DNA of 64,000 nt, from contig VWND01000013.1 of assembly GCA_009599575.1 (NCBI GenBank), positions 682,001 through 746,000 on the forward strand, written 5' to 3'. The translations under genes and the position numbers were made by a program. Source of the stretch: Blumeriella jaapii. Lineage: Eukaryota; Ascomycota; Leotiomycetes; Helotiales; Drepanopezizaceae. Position 1 is the stretch's first letter. The number at the start of each line of letters is the position of its first letter. This document shows positions 1 through 11,657 of this stretch, piece by piece. The notes under the pieces are model-generated. The model was not told the DNA's origin. It did no database searches and saw only the letters and a list, made by a program, of their open reading frames with translations.

Positions 1-681
1 CATCATCTCCCCTTCAATCCGGCAGCTCTATTCTCTCATGATCAAGGGCCTCGAAACATGTTCTCATCGCTGATCGAATCAATATTTCACTCAACAACTA
101 CCGTTTCCTAGCTCTGAGGAACGACGCTTCCTCCCTCTTACTCCATCCCTGAGATGATAACCGGAGACTGAAGCAAAGTCGAAGCTTGTTGCTGTTGAAC
201 AACTGGTATAGCGTATAGCCGTGACGAATCTCAAGCCTCCCTGATTTTGGCCATCCTGCGATTCACCGACCCAGGGAAAGTCGCGATCAAGGCCCAACTG
301 ACGCGCTCCTGACAGGCGATAAACGGAAAGCCAGGCGTATTGGGGACGTCCGAACGCCGTCTTGATCTTTGGGGAGCGTGAGGTTTGCGCGCTTACTGGA
401 GGATGCTTACTAGAAGGATCCCCCCGGAAACACGGTCGTGTTACTACTGTACAATGATGGTTTGGTAGGAATAAGCCTGGAAGCATACGCTTCGACTGAC
501 TGGCTATAAGTCCCATGTGGCTGAGAACCTTGACGAGCCAAACAAAGATCGACTATACTCCTCGAAACTGTTAGGGATGTTTTTTTTTTCAAAGAGTATG
601 ATTGGGTATGTACTACTCCCTCTCTAACTGAGTGTTAAGTGTTTTGGTCCATTGTGAGCCACTGATTTATTATTCGGTTTA

Positions 682-707
682 GGGGGGGGGGGGGGGGGGG
701 GGGGGGG
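682..707. repeat. 26-nt poly-G homopolymer
   Basis: Uninterrupted run of 26 G. Such a run is prone to replication slippage and to sequencing error, and can form a G-quadruplex. Confidence 0.9.
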
Positions 708-1687
708 CACATAGAATCTTGGGGGGAATGGCGGAGAGGCCAGGCGTGGGGTTCCGCCTTTGTGATAGAATCGATCAAATCCCCACAAGGTCACAAACAG
801 TAAAGCCAGGTTTGTATCCAAATGGGAATTTTCTATCTGAAAGTGGGATTGAACACGGCCTCGTTCGATCACCTTTACATTGTTCTGCTCGCGGCTCCGT
901 CTTGTCCGGTTTGCCTCACGAACACGATCAGAGCAAAACTTTCCACGCTCTCACCTCCTAATCCACACCTTGCTTCTGAGTAACTCCTGTGTATTTATTT
1001 GCATTCTCACCCAGGAGAACATCAAGTGTAAGGCAAAGTGACCATTCCAAAAGAAGATCCGTACATCTAACGGTGTGGCTCGAATGCAACTCTGATCGTG
1101 AATTGGCTTCTTCGAGAGGCAGACGTGGCTCCGTATTACAGTACATACAGTACAGACACCGACACACCGCGACAACCACAGATAGAAAACCACAACTCGA
1201 TACCTCTGGAACGTCACAAACCGCTCCACTCGCCCGTGTCTGGGTTTGGTCTCGGCGCGATTCGATTTCTGCCTCCCGAGCCGATGGGAGCGAGTTGTCT
1301 GGACCCCCACGGAAGAACAACATTGCCAGCCAGCCAGCCCGCACGAACAGAAATCCAGAGATCACTCGCACGTCCTCGTTCTTCGTCTCCTTCTGCTGCG
1401 TTGGGGACTTCCTGTCTTGTAACGCGTGATCGACCAAGCGAGTATGTACAGCAATCTAGGGGATGCCCAGGAGAGGTCACGTGGTAAAGCACGCCCTCGC
1501 CTAGTAAGTAAATAAAAAGCCAAGCAGATTTCCACCCCTGATTCAAGACTAGTCTTTCCTGTACTGTACTGTACAGTGCCACCAACCCGTGATACCAACA
1601 CCTTCCCTCTTGAAGCGTCCAACCCTCTGACCGCAGGAGCAGGAGCTGGGGTAGGAGTCGAGTGTGTGTAAAGTGCATGTCACGGTG

Positions 1688-1734
1688 TATACATACATAC
1701 ATACATACATACATACATACATACATACATACAT

Positions 1735-1765
<31 letters not shown>
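1688..1765. repeat. ACAT/AC microsatellite
   Basis: About sixteen tandem ACAT tetranucleotides run directly into an AC dinucleotide tract. It is intergenic. The long open frames on both strands here are artefacts of the repeat. Confidence 0.9.
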
Positions 1766-2586
1766 TTCATACATACATTCATACATCTGTTTCCATCACA
1801 AAGAGATCCATCACTCTCCCCACGCATCCACAGCACCCCCGAGCCGATCTCCAGCTCGGGGATTCATGATGACCAAGAGAGGGAGGGAGTGGCTAGCTGT
1901 ACTTGCTGTGTTGTACCTTTCGCCGCTGCGAGATCCGGCTCTGTGGAGAATGACGACGATTGGAACACCACGGGGCGCTCAAGGGCGGGATGAGTAAAAG
2001 CATGTATGTACAGTAGCTCTCTCTCTCTCTCTCTCTCTTTCTCGTCTCGATGAGATCAAACCTATGTACGATCTTGGCCCTTGGCTCTCGGATGCGGTAC
2101 TGTATAGAGTAGTACAGTAGCAGTACAGTACAGTACATATTATGAATGAGTGAATGAGTGAGTATACTGTACAGTACATACATACACACCACGTAGACTT
2201 AGAGTAGCGAGCTCCCCCCGGGAGTTGATGTACAGTTACGAGATCTCCCTCACCCTCACACCACCTTACATTCTCCTCGCGTTTAAAAACAGAAAAGAAA
2301 AAGAAAGAAAGAGAAACGACCAAATCGCAATCAGATACCAAGTATCACATCGTGCCGTGGCTTCATTCTAGGTATCTATCAACGCGCCCACGCACGCGAG
2401 CGATGCGAGACGATGCCACCCTACCCTACCCACTCCATTACATGTCACATCACCCACCCACGCCGATTCCAAACGCGCCATCGCCGCAAGCGTGCTATCT
2501 ATCATATCCCAAGAGCTCAAAGTTCAAAGCCACTCACACTCCATCCTCGGAATTCTCATCGATTCTCCGACTCCCCAGCCTCTCCA

Positions 2587-4724
2587 TCAACGACCACCAG
2601 GCGGCGGTCGCGGGCCCACGATCTGCCTTCTCCCCGCCCCAATGCCTTGCGCGCCTCGATTCTGCCCGTCACCACCCGTGTACCCCGTCCACTGGTTCAC
2701 GTCCCACTTCCCCCCAATGCCGCCGCCGATGCCGTCGACGCCCTCGCCCTTCGCCACCTTGCTCTTCATCTCCTTCTGGCTCTCCTCCCACTCCTGCTGC
2801 CGCTGCCTCTCGTTCTCCATCTCGCGCTCGAGGAGGGACTTCGACGCCCACCCGCTAGCCTTGGTCTTCTGTTGGGACTGCACGCGGCGGCGGTCTTCGG
2901 CGTCGCGCTCAGCCGAGCTGTCGAAACCGCCGATCTCGTTGGAGTAGATCGTGTTCGCTGGCGCCGGAGCGGGCGCAGGGTTGCTGGAGAGGAAACGCTC
3001 CGTCCGGTTCTGGTTCGGGGAGAAGTTCTGTTCGGGGCTTTTGGCGCTGGCGTATTTGGCTGGGTCGGGGAGGGGCCGCGAGCCGGTATGTTGCTTCACG
3101 ACGCGTTGCGGCAGCGACGGCGTAGGTTCGGGGAGCGGACGAGGCGATTTCGAAGGCGGTTGCGCTGTGTGTGGTGGCTCGTCGGGGTGGTGAGTTGCCC
3201 ACTGCTTTCGCAGGTAGTCTCTCTCATCTTCGCGCCAAACTTCATCCTCGTCCTCGCGTGGCCGAGAAGGCGCCCGTGGCCGACTTCGTGATCTAGATCG
3301 TGCTTTGGCGTTCTCTTCCTTCACCCGGACAGCCAGGTCATGATCCTCGACTACATGACGGCTGCGCTGCTTCAACTTTGCTTGTCGTTCTCTCTCATAC
3401 TGACGCTCGCGCTCCCTAGCTTGTTCGAGTTCCCGCTCCAACTCCTTGATGCGCTGGTTCTCGGGGCTCTCCCCGTTGCTGGCTCCTTTCGCAGGACCAA
3501 CTTCTGCTTGGTATTCACTCAGGAACTGACCCCTTAATCTAGCATCGCTAGTACCACGTGCTCTCTTGCGTTCGGCGTGCAATCTGGCCTCGGCCTCGCG
3601 CTCTTCTCTCTGGCGCACCTCTTCCTCTTGCCGCCACCGCTGTTCTTCCTCCTCCCACTTGCGTCTCTCCTCTTCGACCTTTTGACGCTCTGCTTCTCTT
3701 ACTTTTCTGGTTTCTTCGGCCCATCGCTCTTCCTCTCGCATCCGCTCTCGCTCCTCTTCAGCGTGCCGCTCCGCAGCACGTCGGCGCTCCTCCTCTTCTG
3801 CTTCCTGTCTCTGGCGCTCTGCTTCGGCCTCTTGCTCCTTTCTCCTCTTTTCCTTCTCAGCCAGGCTCGGAACGCTCGGACCAGCACTTGTTATCTGTCG
3901 CCTGCCCCCGAACGACACTCCTAGGTTGCCCTGGCTAGCTCCACCCATGTAGCCGTATTGCGCAATGTTCCACGCAGGAGATGTAGCACCCTCATCGGAC
4001 TTCTTGCTCCAACTACTGACTCCTGGCGACGCGGGTGCACCATTCTTCGTCGGACTCCACCTTCCACTGTTGGAATCGCCCGTTTTCGTAGGCGTCAAAG
4101 TAGGTCTCGAAGTGTACGCCGATGATGCGTTGCTGGCATTGGAAGCCCCGCGTCCCCGGTTGCCGTAATTGCTTCCTCCTACAGTGCCCGAGCCGGTTCC
4201 TTGCGGGCTCATGATGCCGTTCCGCGACTTTCCGCCTATGGGAGTCGGGAATTTCGTCGGGTTGATGCGATTCGCTGCTCTGCTGAACGATCCTAAGCAC
4301 TGCAGGACTTGCGCCGGGTCCTTGGACTCGAACAAGTCGACTGTGAGGAAGGTATCGTGGGATTGGAGGTTGAAGGGTGCGGATTTGCAAGCGCTCAGGA
4401 AGAGGGATATGTTTTCCATTTGTACGAAAGGCATCACGGCTCTCGTCTTGAACCGGAGCGTGTTAGGGGCCGCAAGGTTCACGAGCCTGAGCAAAGCGTG
4501 TCAGCAGGGCTTAGGACTGTGCCGTCGATACCCCAAGCACCGAAAGAAACATCATACTTGCACAAGGCGACTCCATCTTTCAGGCTCTCCAACACATCGC
4601 CCGGGGCCAGGCGCTCTCCCAGCGAATCCTCGATGAAAGTGCGGACCTCGTTGGCGGCTTGAGGTGTGTAGCGGTCCAGGCGCAGTTTGCGCATGTCTTT
4701 ATCCAGCGAGGTCACCGACGCCAT
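2587..4724 (-). CDS. Calponin-homology (transgelin/Scp1-like) actin-associated protein
   Basis: Two exons, 4724-4558 and 4486-2587, flank a 71-nt GT-AG intron and give 688 residues. The intron splits the calponin-homology domain: exon 1 ends in ESLKDGVALCK and exon 2 resumes LVNLAAPN. The domain spans roughly residues 15-125 and resembles yeast Scp1 and animal transgelin, which bind and bundle F-actin in cortical patches. Unlike the roughly 200-residue yeast protein, this one has a long tail: a Ser/Gly/Pro-rich linker (about 135-265), a highly charged Glu/Arg-rich coiled-coil segment (about 268-430) and a disordered C-terminus ending RPPPGGR. Long-tailed versions are common in filamentous fungi. 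The ATG at 4724 fits because the CH domain begins within 15 residues. Actin binding is inferred from the family; the tail function is unknown. Confidence 0.85.
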
Positions 4725-5649
4725 GATCGCGATAGTGAGGTGTGTGTTGTATGATTTGGGTCGGTGGTGAGGCGTGACGGAATTGTTGCGAAGCAGCTTT
4801 TCCTCGACGTGGGCGGACGTGGGCGGGACGTGGCGTGGAGGGGTGCCAAGATATTGGCACGTGAGAGGGGTTGGTGAGGTGAAGCGGGAGTGGGAGTGGG
4901 AGTGGAAGAGAAGTCACGAGACCGCGATTGGGTGTCGCACTCGTCGAAAAGAATTCACGAGATCGTGCTCTGTAAGCATTTCGAGTCTATCGATCACGGA
5001 CCGACCACCAAAGTCAACATTCCTGAGGTCAGCCCCGACCATCTCAGAGCTTATATCACGTGCTTAGAACATGACCAGCTGACTCAGCGCAATGTATCAG
5101 CCTCAGGCAACCACACTGTACCCACTGTACCCGCTACAGTACAGTACAGTACTGTATGTACACAGTACATAGTACAGTTCATACCGTACATGCAATCGCT
5201 ACAAGTCGAAACTCTGGCGGAGGAAAGTCAGACCATGAAGCACAGGCCATGACCCTCGCTAGACGGAACTACTGTAGGAAGGCGGGCAGGGCAGGGGCAC
5301 CTCGACCACCAGACCCGCTTCACCGCAGATCCGCCAATCAGCGCCCAGATCAGCCCTGCCCAGTCCAAAAACGCGTCTAGCGTCTCTCGGCCAGAGCTCA
5401 GACTTGTATCGGCTGGCCCGCCAATCATCTGTCTATCTATCCCACCCTCTGCCACTTCCACCTCCAATTCAGACCCTTCTGCCTCTTCTGCCTCTTCTGC
5501 CTCTTCTCTCTCTCCTCCTCCCCCAATCACTTCCTCCTCAACCTCCACTCACCTCTTATCATCTGCTCTCCCGTCTTCCTCCCTTTGTCTCTTCTCTCCC
5601 TCTTCTCTTTCTCTCTCTCGCGCAACACACTCTCTCTCCACCAACCAAT
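4725..5649. other. Divergent intergenic region
   Basis: This is the likely shared upstream region of the calponin-homology gene (-) and the unknown gene starting at 5650 or 5861 (+). It contains two CACGTG E-boxes (4858-4863 and 5057-5062), a TACAGTAC-rich block (about 5110-5180) and a pyrimidine-rich tract (about 5430-5640) typical of fungal core promoters just before a start. No gene is visible. Confidence 0.6.
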
Positions 5650-6852
5650 ATGCGATCCTTCAACAGCTATCTCGCCTCCCCCGTACTCACCTTTCAACCC
5701 CAACATCCCCATCATGTAAGAACACTCCTAGCCCCGTGGCGCGCCGACGTGTCCCCAGATCACAGCCGCGAAAGCCGCTCCCCACGCCTCTACGACCGTA
5801 GTGGCTCCCCATCACACGAGCATCATGATCTGACAGTCTGCTCAGTCCTCCTTCAACAACATGGATCCCTTCTCCAACGGTGGCTTCCGATCTCCCAGAG
5901 CGTCCGCCTGGCCAAGCTCCACCTCGTCGCCCTCGCCTCCGCGCTCGGCCGCGGGTCGAAAGCGCTCGAGAGACGATGCTGCGTCTAACCTGGAGGAGGA
6001 CTGCTTCACAGCTCCGCCTCCGGTCGTTCCCGCCGAGCCGGAGAACCAGGAGGACTGGGAGTATGGGGAAGGCATGACGATCATCAAGAAGGGAGGGAAG
6101 GAATACGTTGCCGACTCGACCAGTCAGACGCAGGATTGGGCGGAAGAGAGAGCCGCAGAGGAGAAGGCTAAGGCTGCGGCGGCAGCCATGGCTGCGAGAC
6201 CAGTCATCAGAGCTGCGAAGAGTCAGAGACTGAACTTAAGCGCGACGCCCGCGATCCTCGAGGAGCCGTCATTGACCGATGATGGGCTCACGGCCTCGCC
6301 TGGATCGCCGGAACGTCACAGCACGCCTGCCGTCGATGACTTCACGCGCCATCTGGGTATCGGATGGTCTGCAGTCCACAACTCGGGACCCGATGTCCTG
6401 GCGGCTGCTCGAGGCTGGGCGAAATTCATCGAGAACCACTTTCCCGTCACCAACGCCAAGATCCAGCTCACGAGCAAGGGACTGGCCAGTTATCTCGTTG
6501 AGGCGACGGAGGGCTACTTCTTGTTCGCGGAAGATCTAAAGCAAGGGCGTCTTGTGAGCACGAGCTTGGAGAAGACATGGGTCAATCTCAGCAGTCCTGT
6601 GCCCGTGTTTGACGGGGACATGGTGATGGAAGCCACCCAAACGCCCCGGGAGTTTCGCAGCCGGCTGTTGATCTGAATGCCGTGACGGACGACCACAAAA
6701 TGTTAGACCCCATGACGACACGTGGCCTACCCATCGGCGGCATCGCCCATAGCGTCAGCCCACAGTTGACAGAAGTCATGACTGCTGAGACGGCAGCGAC
6801 AAGCACGAACGGGCCCCCTCAAAGTATGGAGGTCGAGATGGACATGAGCTAG
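5650..6852 (+). CDS. Uncharacterised protein, probably frameshifted near its C-terminus
   Basis: I do not recognise a named family. The main open frame starts at ATG 5861 (MDPFSNGGF). An upstream exon is plausible: ATG 5650 to 5715, then an intron from GTAAGA at 5716 to an acceptor at 5836 or 5845; both acceptors keep frame with MDPFSNGG. The N-terminal half is Ser/Pro/Ala-rich and low in complexity. Residues about 150-260 (from 5861) look folded, with GWSAVHNSGPDVLAAARGW and KGLASYLVEATEGYFLFA. The frame stops at 6676. From 6661 another frame continues with plausible composition (PAVDLNAV, then GLPIGGIAHSVSP) to a TAG at 6850-6852, so one base appears to be missing near 6640-6661. A 38-nt GTGATG-to-TTTCGCAG intron would also restore frame but is very short. 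The intact product would be about 330 residues from 5861. Confidence 0.55.
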
Positions 6853-8212
6853 AATTTAACTTGGGGCTCACGGAACTATGGGCGTGGGGGTTTGGGCTTG
6901 CTTTATCTAAGGAGTTCTGCTGGTGGGTTGGCTTTTGCATAACAAAACCTCGGTTGATACTGGGGAAACTCGTCTCACCGATGGGGCCAACATTGTAACA
7001 ACATCATGGACATGTGAATGGGATGGGATGGGATCGGATCGGATTGGATAGGACGAGATTCTGTGGATGATGGGCGATCGGTGTTGCTCAAGGAAGGGCA
7101 GATTAGCAGCGCTCTACATGTAGAAAGACCTCGGAAGCATAGCAAGCAAACCTTGGGGGAACAAGACGTGGGAAGAACAAGAAGCTCCCGATGCCAAGAA
7201 TGGACAACACAGGTAAGGATTCCTGAGATGTACTGTACTGTACAGTACAGAACTGTACTCTACAGTACTGTTCCTTTTATCGCACCTGACTCGGGGCTCG
7301 GGGCCACAGGACGCGGCGAGTCTCGGGTCGGTGCCGAGCAGATTGTTGATACGCGCACAAGCTCGCTTGATAGATGATGATGATCGAGGCTAGAGTATGC
7401 ACAGTACAGTGCTTTTTATGACAACCATTTATGCAAGCGTGCATGGCCCTTGTGTTCCAGGTTTCGCACGTCGAGAGTGTGCATAAAGAAGTACATGCCT
7501 AGTGTGTGCGTACACAGTACTACTGTACAGTACAGTACAGGATCGGAAAGGCCGAGTCTCACAGTACTGAGAGTACGTAAGTACAGTACTAGTGTATGTA
7601 TGTATGTATGTACCGTATATATGCAAGATGTATATATGTATATACTATATGTGTATATGTATGTATGTACAGTACCGTACATACTGTACTGTACATATCC
7701 CTACGAGAGATATCGGTCCCTTGACTTCCTGTACACACATCCACACTGACCTGCTTGCTGCGTACTGGCTGGCGAGTGAGCAAGTGAGCGAGCGAGTGAG
7801 TGAGTGAGTACGCCTTTCTTTGTTGGTTGGGGAAGGGCCCCGAACGCCCTTTCTACCCACCAAGTGCAGTACGACGGACTACGCGACTCAAAGAGAAACA
7901 TAGGTCAATAGGTATGTACTCACTTGTCTGGGACTTCTTGGAACTCCAACTCCCGACCCCGAGGAGTCGAGCGACTGTAAGTACTGTGCTGTACTGTACT
8001 ATACTGCACTGCACTGCACTGTACCGTACTTGGGACAAAGACTTTGAAGCAGCGCGCGCCGGCAAGACCGCTTGCGGACGAGGAAGAAGAGGAAGAGGGA
8101 GAAGAAGAGCGAGAAGAAGAAGAGGGAGAAGAAGAGCAAGAAGAGCGAGAAGAAGAGGAAGAAGAGGAAGAAAAGAAGAGGAAGAAAAGAAGAGGAAGAA
8201 GAAGAGGAAGAA

Positions 8213-8281
<69 letters not shown>

Positions 8282-8526
8282 CAGAGGAAGAAGAACAAAG
8301 GGAACGTATGAACGAGTCTTGACTTGCAACGACCACGACTTGGGATCCCTCGAACACTCACTTGCACGCAGCAACGATGCGACAACCACAGTAGTGGTGG
8401 TACGTGGAAATAGGTACCTACAGTACGTTCGAGAGCGATTCCTCCCTCGCCCCAACACTGTGTCGACAACTGCTGACCGGCAGCATGTATCGCCAGGCAC
8501 ACGCCTGCTCTGCTCGCACACACGCC
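6853..8526. other. Intergenic region with palindromes and a purine tract
   Basis: No gene is recognised. It contains clusters of TGTACAGTAC-type palindromes (7225-7270, 7500-7590, 7985-8030), TATG/TATA microsatellites (7592-7690), GTGA repeats (about 7780-7810) and the 224-nt purine tract described separately. Confidence 0.55.
8082..8305 (+). repeat. GAA/GAG purine tract
   Basis: About 224 nt are almost exclusively G and A on the plus strand, built from imperfect GAA, GAG and AGAGGAAG units. It translates to poly-Glu or Lys/Arg in different frames and lies in the presumed promoter of the BTB gene. Homopurine-homopyrimidine tracts can form triplexes; that is inference here. Confidence 0.9.
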
Positions 8527-10064
8527 ATGGTCTCCCAGGTCGAGCCGTCCCAGTCCCTGGTCCATCGGGGGCCCTCGTCCGTCATCTCGAGATCATCGAG
8601 GCACCGACGACAGGGCCGATCTCACTCAGGCGGCTCCTCGTTTGTGCCGCACAACGAGTTCCCCATCTTCAGCCACACCGGCGACGTCGAGATCCTCGTC
8701 AAGGGCAACCGATACCTCCTCCACCGCATCATCCTCACACAGTGCTCGGGCTTCTTCGAGGCGAGCATCGGCCAGGAGTGGTCGAAAGCGAGCAACGACG
8801 GCGGGCGCGAGCTGGCGCGCATCGGAGAAGACTCGCGGAGCGAGTCGGCGCGGAGGACAGACGAGAGCGGCGGCGCGAAGAAGAGATGGCGATACGAGCT
8901 GGAGACGGCCGCAGATGGTGACAATGTGCCCATGCTGGTGCAGAAGGCGATTACGCCGGCGTCGCTCTTTGGGTCGCTACCACCGCCGCCAGTACGCAAC
9001 AAGCCGCCGTCCTCGACACCTCGTTCTTCCGCTCCGTCGCAAACCTTACTCTCTCCCCGTCCCATACTCCCGTCGCGCCGCCGTTCAGCCATCAAGACCA
9101 AGACTTGCTGAACGACTACGACAACCTGTTTCGTATCTTCTACAACTACCCTCCCGCTGTCGATCCGATCGACATCGCGACCGCCTACCTGCAGTGCAAG
9201 TCCCTGTTGTCACTTGCGGATCTGTACGACGCGCTGGCGGTCGTGGGCCCCAGAATCGACCACCACCTCCTGCAATTCCAGTCCCGGCTGTGGACGCAAA
9301 TCGCCAAGTACCCATCCTCGTACCTCAAGATCGGCTACCTCGCGCAATCGAAGTCCATCTTCCAAGAAGCCCTCATTCACGTTGTCGGGGCCTGGCCGAT
9401 GGGCAAACGCCACATTCAACACCGACTCCCCCATCAAGTCCTCGACATCATCGAGGACAAGGTCGACGAGCTGGAGGACCTGGTGGGAAAGGTTGAAGGG
9501 CGCCTGTACCGCTTGAATCTGACCACGCCGAGGGGAGAAAGGGTCGGTCCGCACAACGCATATGTGGAATGGCTGGCGGTGAGTCTGTTTCGACAATGGC
9601 TCGCGGAAAGCACGGCGCCCCCTCCACCACCTCCTGCACCACGCGCCTCGCAATCGAGGAGTGGACATGGACAACACGGACACTCGAGAAGCAACTCGAT
9701 CACCGCGACGCCGCACAGCAACCACGCCGTCCAACAACTCTCTCCCTTACCGACCTCTGCGTCCCTCTCGTCCTCCAGCCCGCCCGCAAACCCCAACCTC
9801 GGCCGCGTCTTCCGCGCGTTGGGCACCAGCCCGGCAACGTACCTGGGCCACGACGAGTGCAAGAGGTTCCTGAAGCTGACCCCTGAGTACTTCTCACGGG
9901 AGAACCTAAGGCGGTTTGAGAAGAAGCTGGAAGAGCTCAAGGGGATGGCGCGCGAGACGTGCCGGCCGCTCCTGCGATGTCACCTCTTTGGAGATGGAGC
10001 GGGCGCAAACTACCTCACATGCACGAGAGTGACGGAGAGGGATTTTCCTTGGAACGAGCAGTGA
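8527..10064 (+). CDS. BTB/POZ domain protein with one apparent frameshift
   Basis: About 512 residues if one missing base is allowed for. The N-terminus carries a BTB-type segment: NEFPIFSHTGDVEILV, then NRYLLHRIILTQCSGFFEAS, the usual 'D-V-x-I ... HR-x-IL ... S-x-FF' pattern. A second conserved block follows the frame change: LLNDYDNLFRIFYNYPP, YLQCKSLLSLADLYDAL and HHLLQFQSRLWTQIAKYP. This two-block layout is familiar from fungal BTB proteins of unknown role. The first reading frame runs to about 9010 (PVRNKPPS) and the second from about 9020 (SFFRSVANLTLS); no GT-AG intron of credible length joins them. I place the start at ATG 8527 (MVSQVEPSQ), with 8485 as an alternative. The stop TGA overlaps a GTGAGT, so a further 3' intron cannot be excluded. 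Partners and function are unknown. Confidence 0.7.
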
Positions 10065-11657
10065 GTCTCGTGTCCTTGAACGATGTTACGGGATAGGATG
10101 AACCGATTTCGTCTCGGCCGGAAAGACGGCAGAGCGGAGTGGGAAACGGATGTGTGGCATTGAGCAAGCTCGGCGGAGCAGAAATTTACGCGGTTCACGA
10201 AAACATTCGCTGATTTGATTTTCTGGGCACGCTCTTCGATCTCTATTTTTTTTTTAGGTTGGGACGGCGCGGTAGATACCTCAAGAGCATGGCATGGATG
10301 GATGGATGGATGGATTGATGGATGACTACATGGATGGCCTCGGTACTGTACATACATAGCTCCTGGCGTTTGGTGCAGTTCGCTGCGGTTGGGACTGGGG
10401 ATTGGGGATTGAGCACTCACTGGCTGGGTCGGTGGTTTCTGGATGTCCAAGCATAGCATAGGATAGGATGTGACATGACATGACATGACATGGAGGGATT
10501 GTCTCCATCTGTGTCTGTATACATGTGAATGAGTTGATTGATTGATCGATCGATCCGTTTTCGTCTACTCCTTACTGTCCTTACTGTGCAAGTGAGTGAG
10601 TGAGTGAGTGCCATGGGAGGGAAGGTGATTGGTTCGAGTGCGAGAGAGGGGGGGGGTCCGGCTTGGCTGGCTTGGCTGGCTTGGCTGGCTTCTTTGGTTC
10701 AACGGGATTTCTTTTAAATACTAAGTCTCTTTTTTTTTCCCTTTCTTTCCCTGTTTTTCTCCGTGTTGACTGACTGCTTTGCTGACGGGGGGGATGGGGG
10801 GGACTGCTACTGCTACTGCTACTGCTATTGCTGGTTGTTTGTGGACGAGAGGAGAGAGAGGAGAGAGAGGAGAGAGGAGAGAGAGAGAGAGCCAGTAAAA
10901 CAGAACGGGAAAAATGCAGGGGGGGGGGGGGGGGGGGGGAAGAAGGCGAGCAAAAGGGAGAAAGCACCGTAAAAGAGAGAGAGAAAACGAGAAGTGCAAA
11001 AAAGAGGGCGAATACAAACGTGCAAACGTGCAAGCGAGTGAACGGGAAAAAAAGTGAAAGGGAGCCCGAATTAGCGAGTCAGCAAGGGAGGAAAACAGCG
11101 AGTCAGCAAAGGAGAAAAATATATATATATATATCCCCTGGAGAAGAGAAAAATGAGAGAGGAGAATTGGATGAATGGAAAAACGAATCTGGAAGGGAAG
11201 GGAAGGGAAGGGAAGGGAAATGGAAGTAGAGGAGAGAGAGGAGAGAGAGGGGAGGAGAGAAGAGGGGAGGAGAGGAGAGAAGACAGAGGGAGGGAAGTCT
11301 CGTTTGAATTGGCGCTTGACAATCGCACGGGTTACGCCCGCTGTTCTCACTTGCTCGTTGCCTGCATAGGTACCTAGGTAGGTCGGTAGATAGGTCGGTA
11401 TCGAGTGATGAGCAAGATACTGTCGAGGTGAGTAAGTACACGAGCAAGGTAGTACGCTCCGAGGAAGCCTTTGATAATGGAGATGGTGTTTTACATTACA
11501 CTGTGTGCTCTGCAGCTACAGCTACGCTATTACCATACAACGACTACACGACGACATCCTCATGATATGTACCGTACTACCCCCCCCCCCCTCACGAATG
11601 AAATTCGCCGATCCACGAATACAATGCCCGTCGCATCGGCCCACTCAGCTCACCCCC
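10065..11657. other. Repeat-rich intergenic region
   Basis: No gene is recognised. Holds GGAT repeats (about 10290-10325), GGCTT repeats (about 10662-10692), GA-rich tracts (10848-10890), a 21-nt poly-G (10919-10939), a short AT run (about 11118-11132) and GGGAA/GAGAG repeats (11196-11290). It lies between the convergent BTB and GEN1-like genes and so probably contains both 3' ends. Confidence 0.6.

Larger units (their letters stand above)
1..2586. other. Gene-free left end with simple repeats
   Basis: I recognise no gene here. The stretch holds a 26-nt poly-G run (682-707), an ACAT/AC microsatellite (about 1688-1765), a CT microsatellite (about 2016-2038) and several TGTACAGTAC-type palindromes (1560-1577, 2098-2185). 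A minus-strand open frame at 91-516 has no recognisable domain; it could be a fragment of a gene that extends beyond the left edge or chance. Frames in the microsatellite translate into Tyr/Ile/His/Thr repeats and are not genes. Confidence 0.5.

Noticed and set aside
91..516. 141-codon minus-strand frame at the left edge
   Set aside because: No recognised domain and no supporting neighbour; could be part of a gene outside the window, so not called.
1662..1997. Open frames reading Tyr-Ile-His-Thr repeats
   Set aside because: They are translations of the ACAT/AC microsatellite on both strands.
8044..8322. Glu- or Lys/Arg-rich open frames across the purine tract
   Set aside because: Every frame of a GA tract is open on one strand; there is no non-repetitive coding sequence and no domain.
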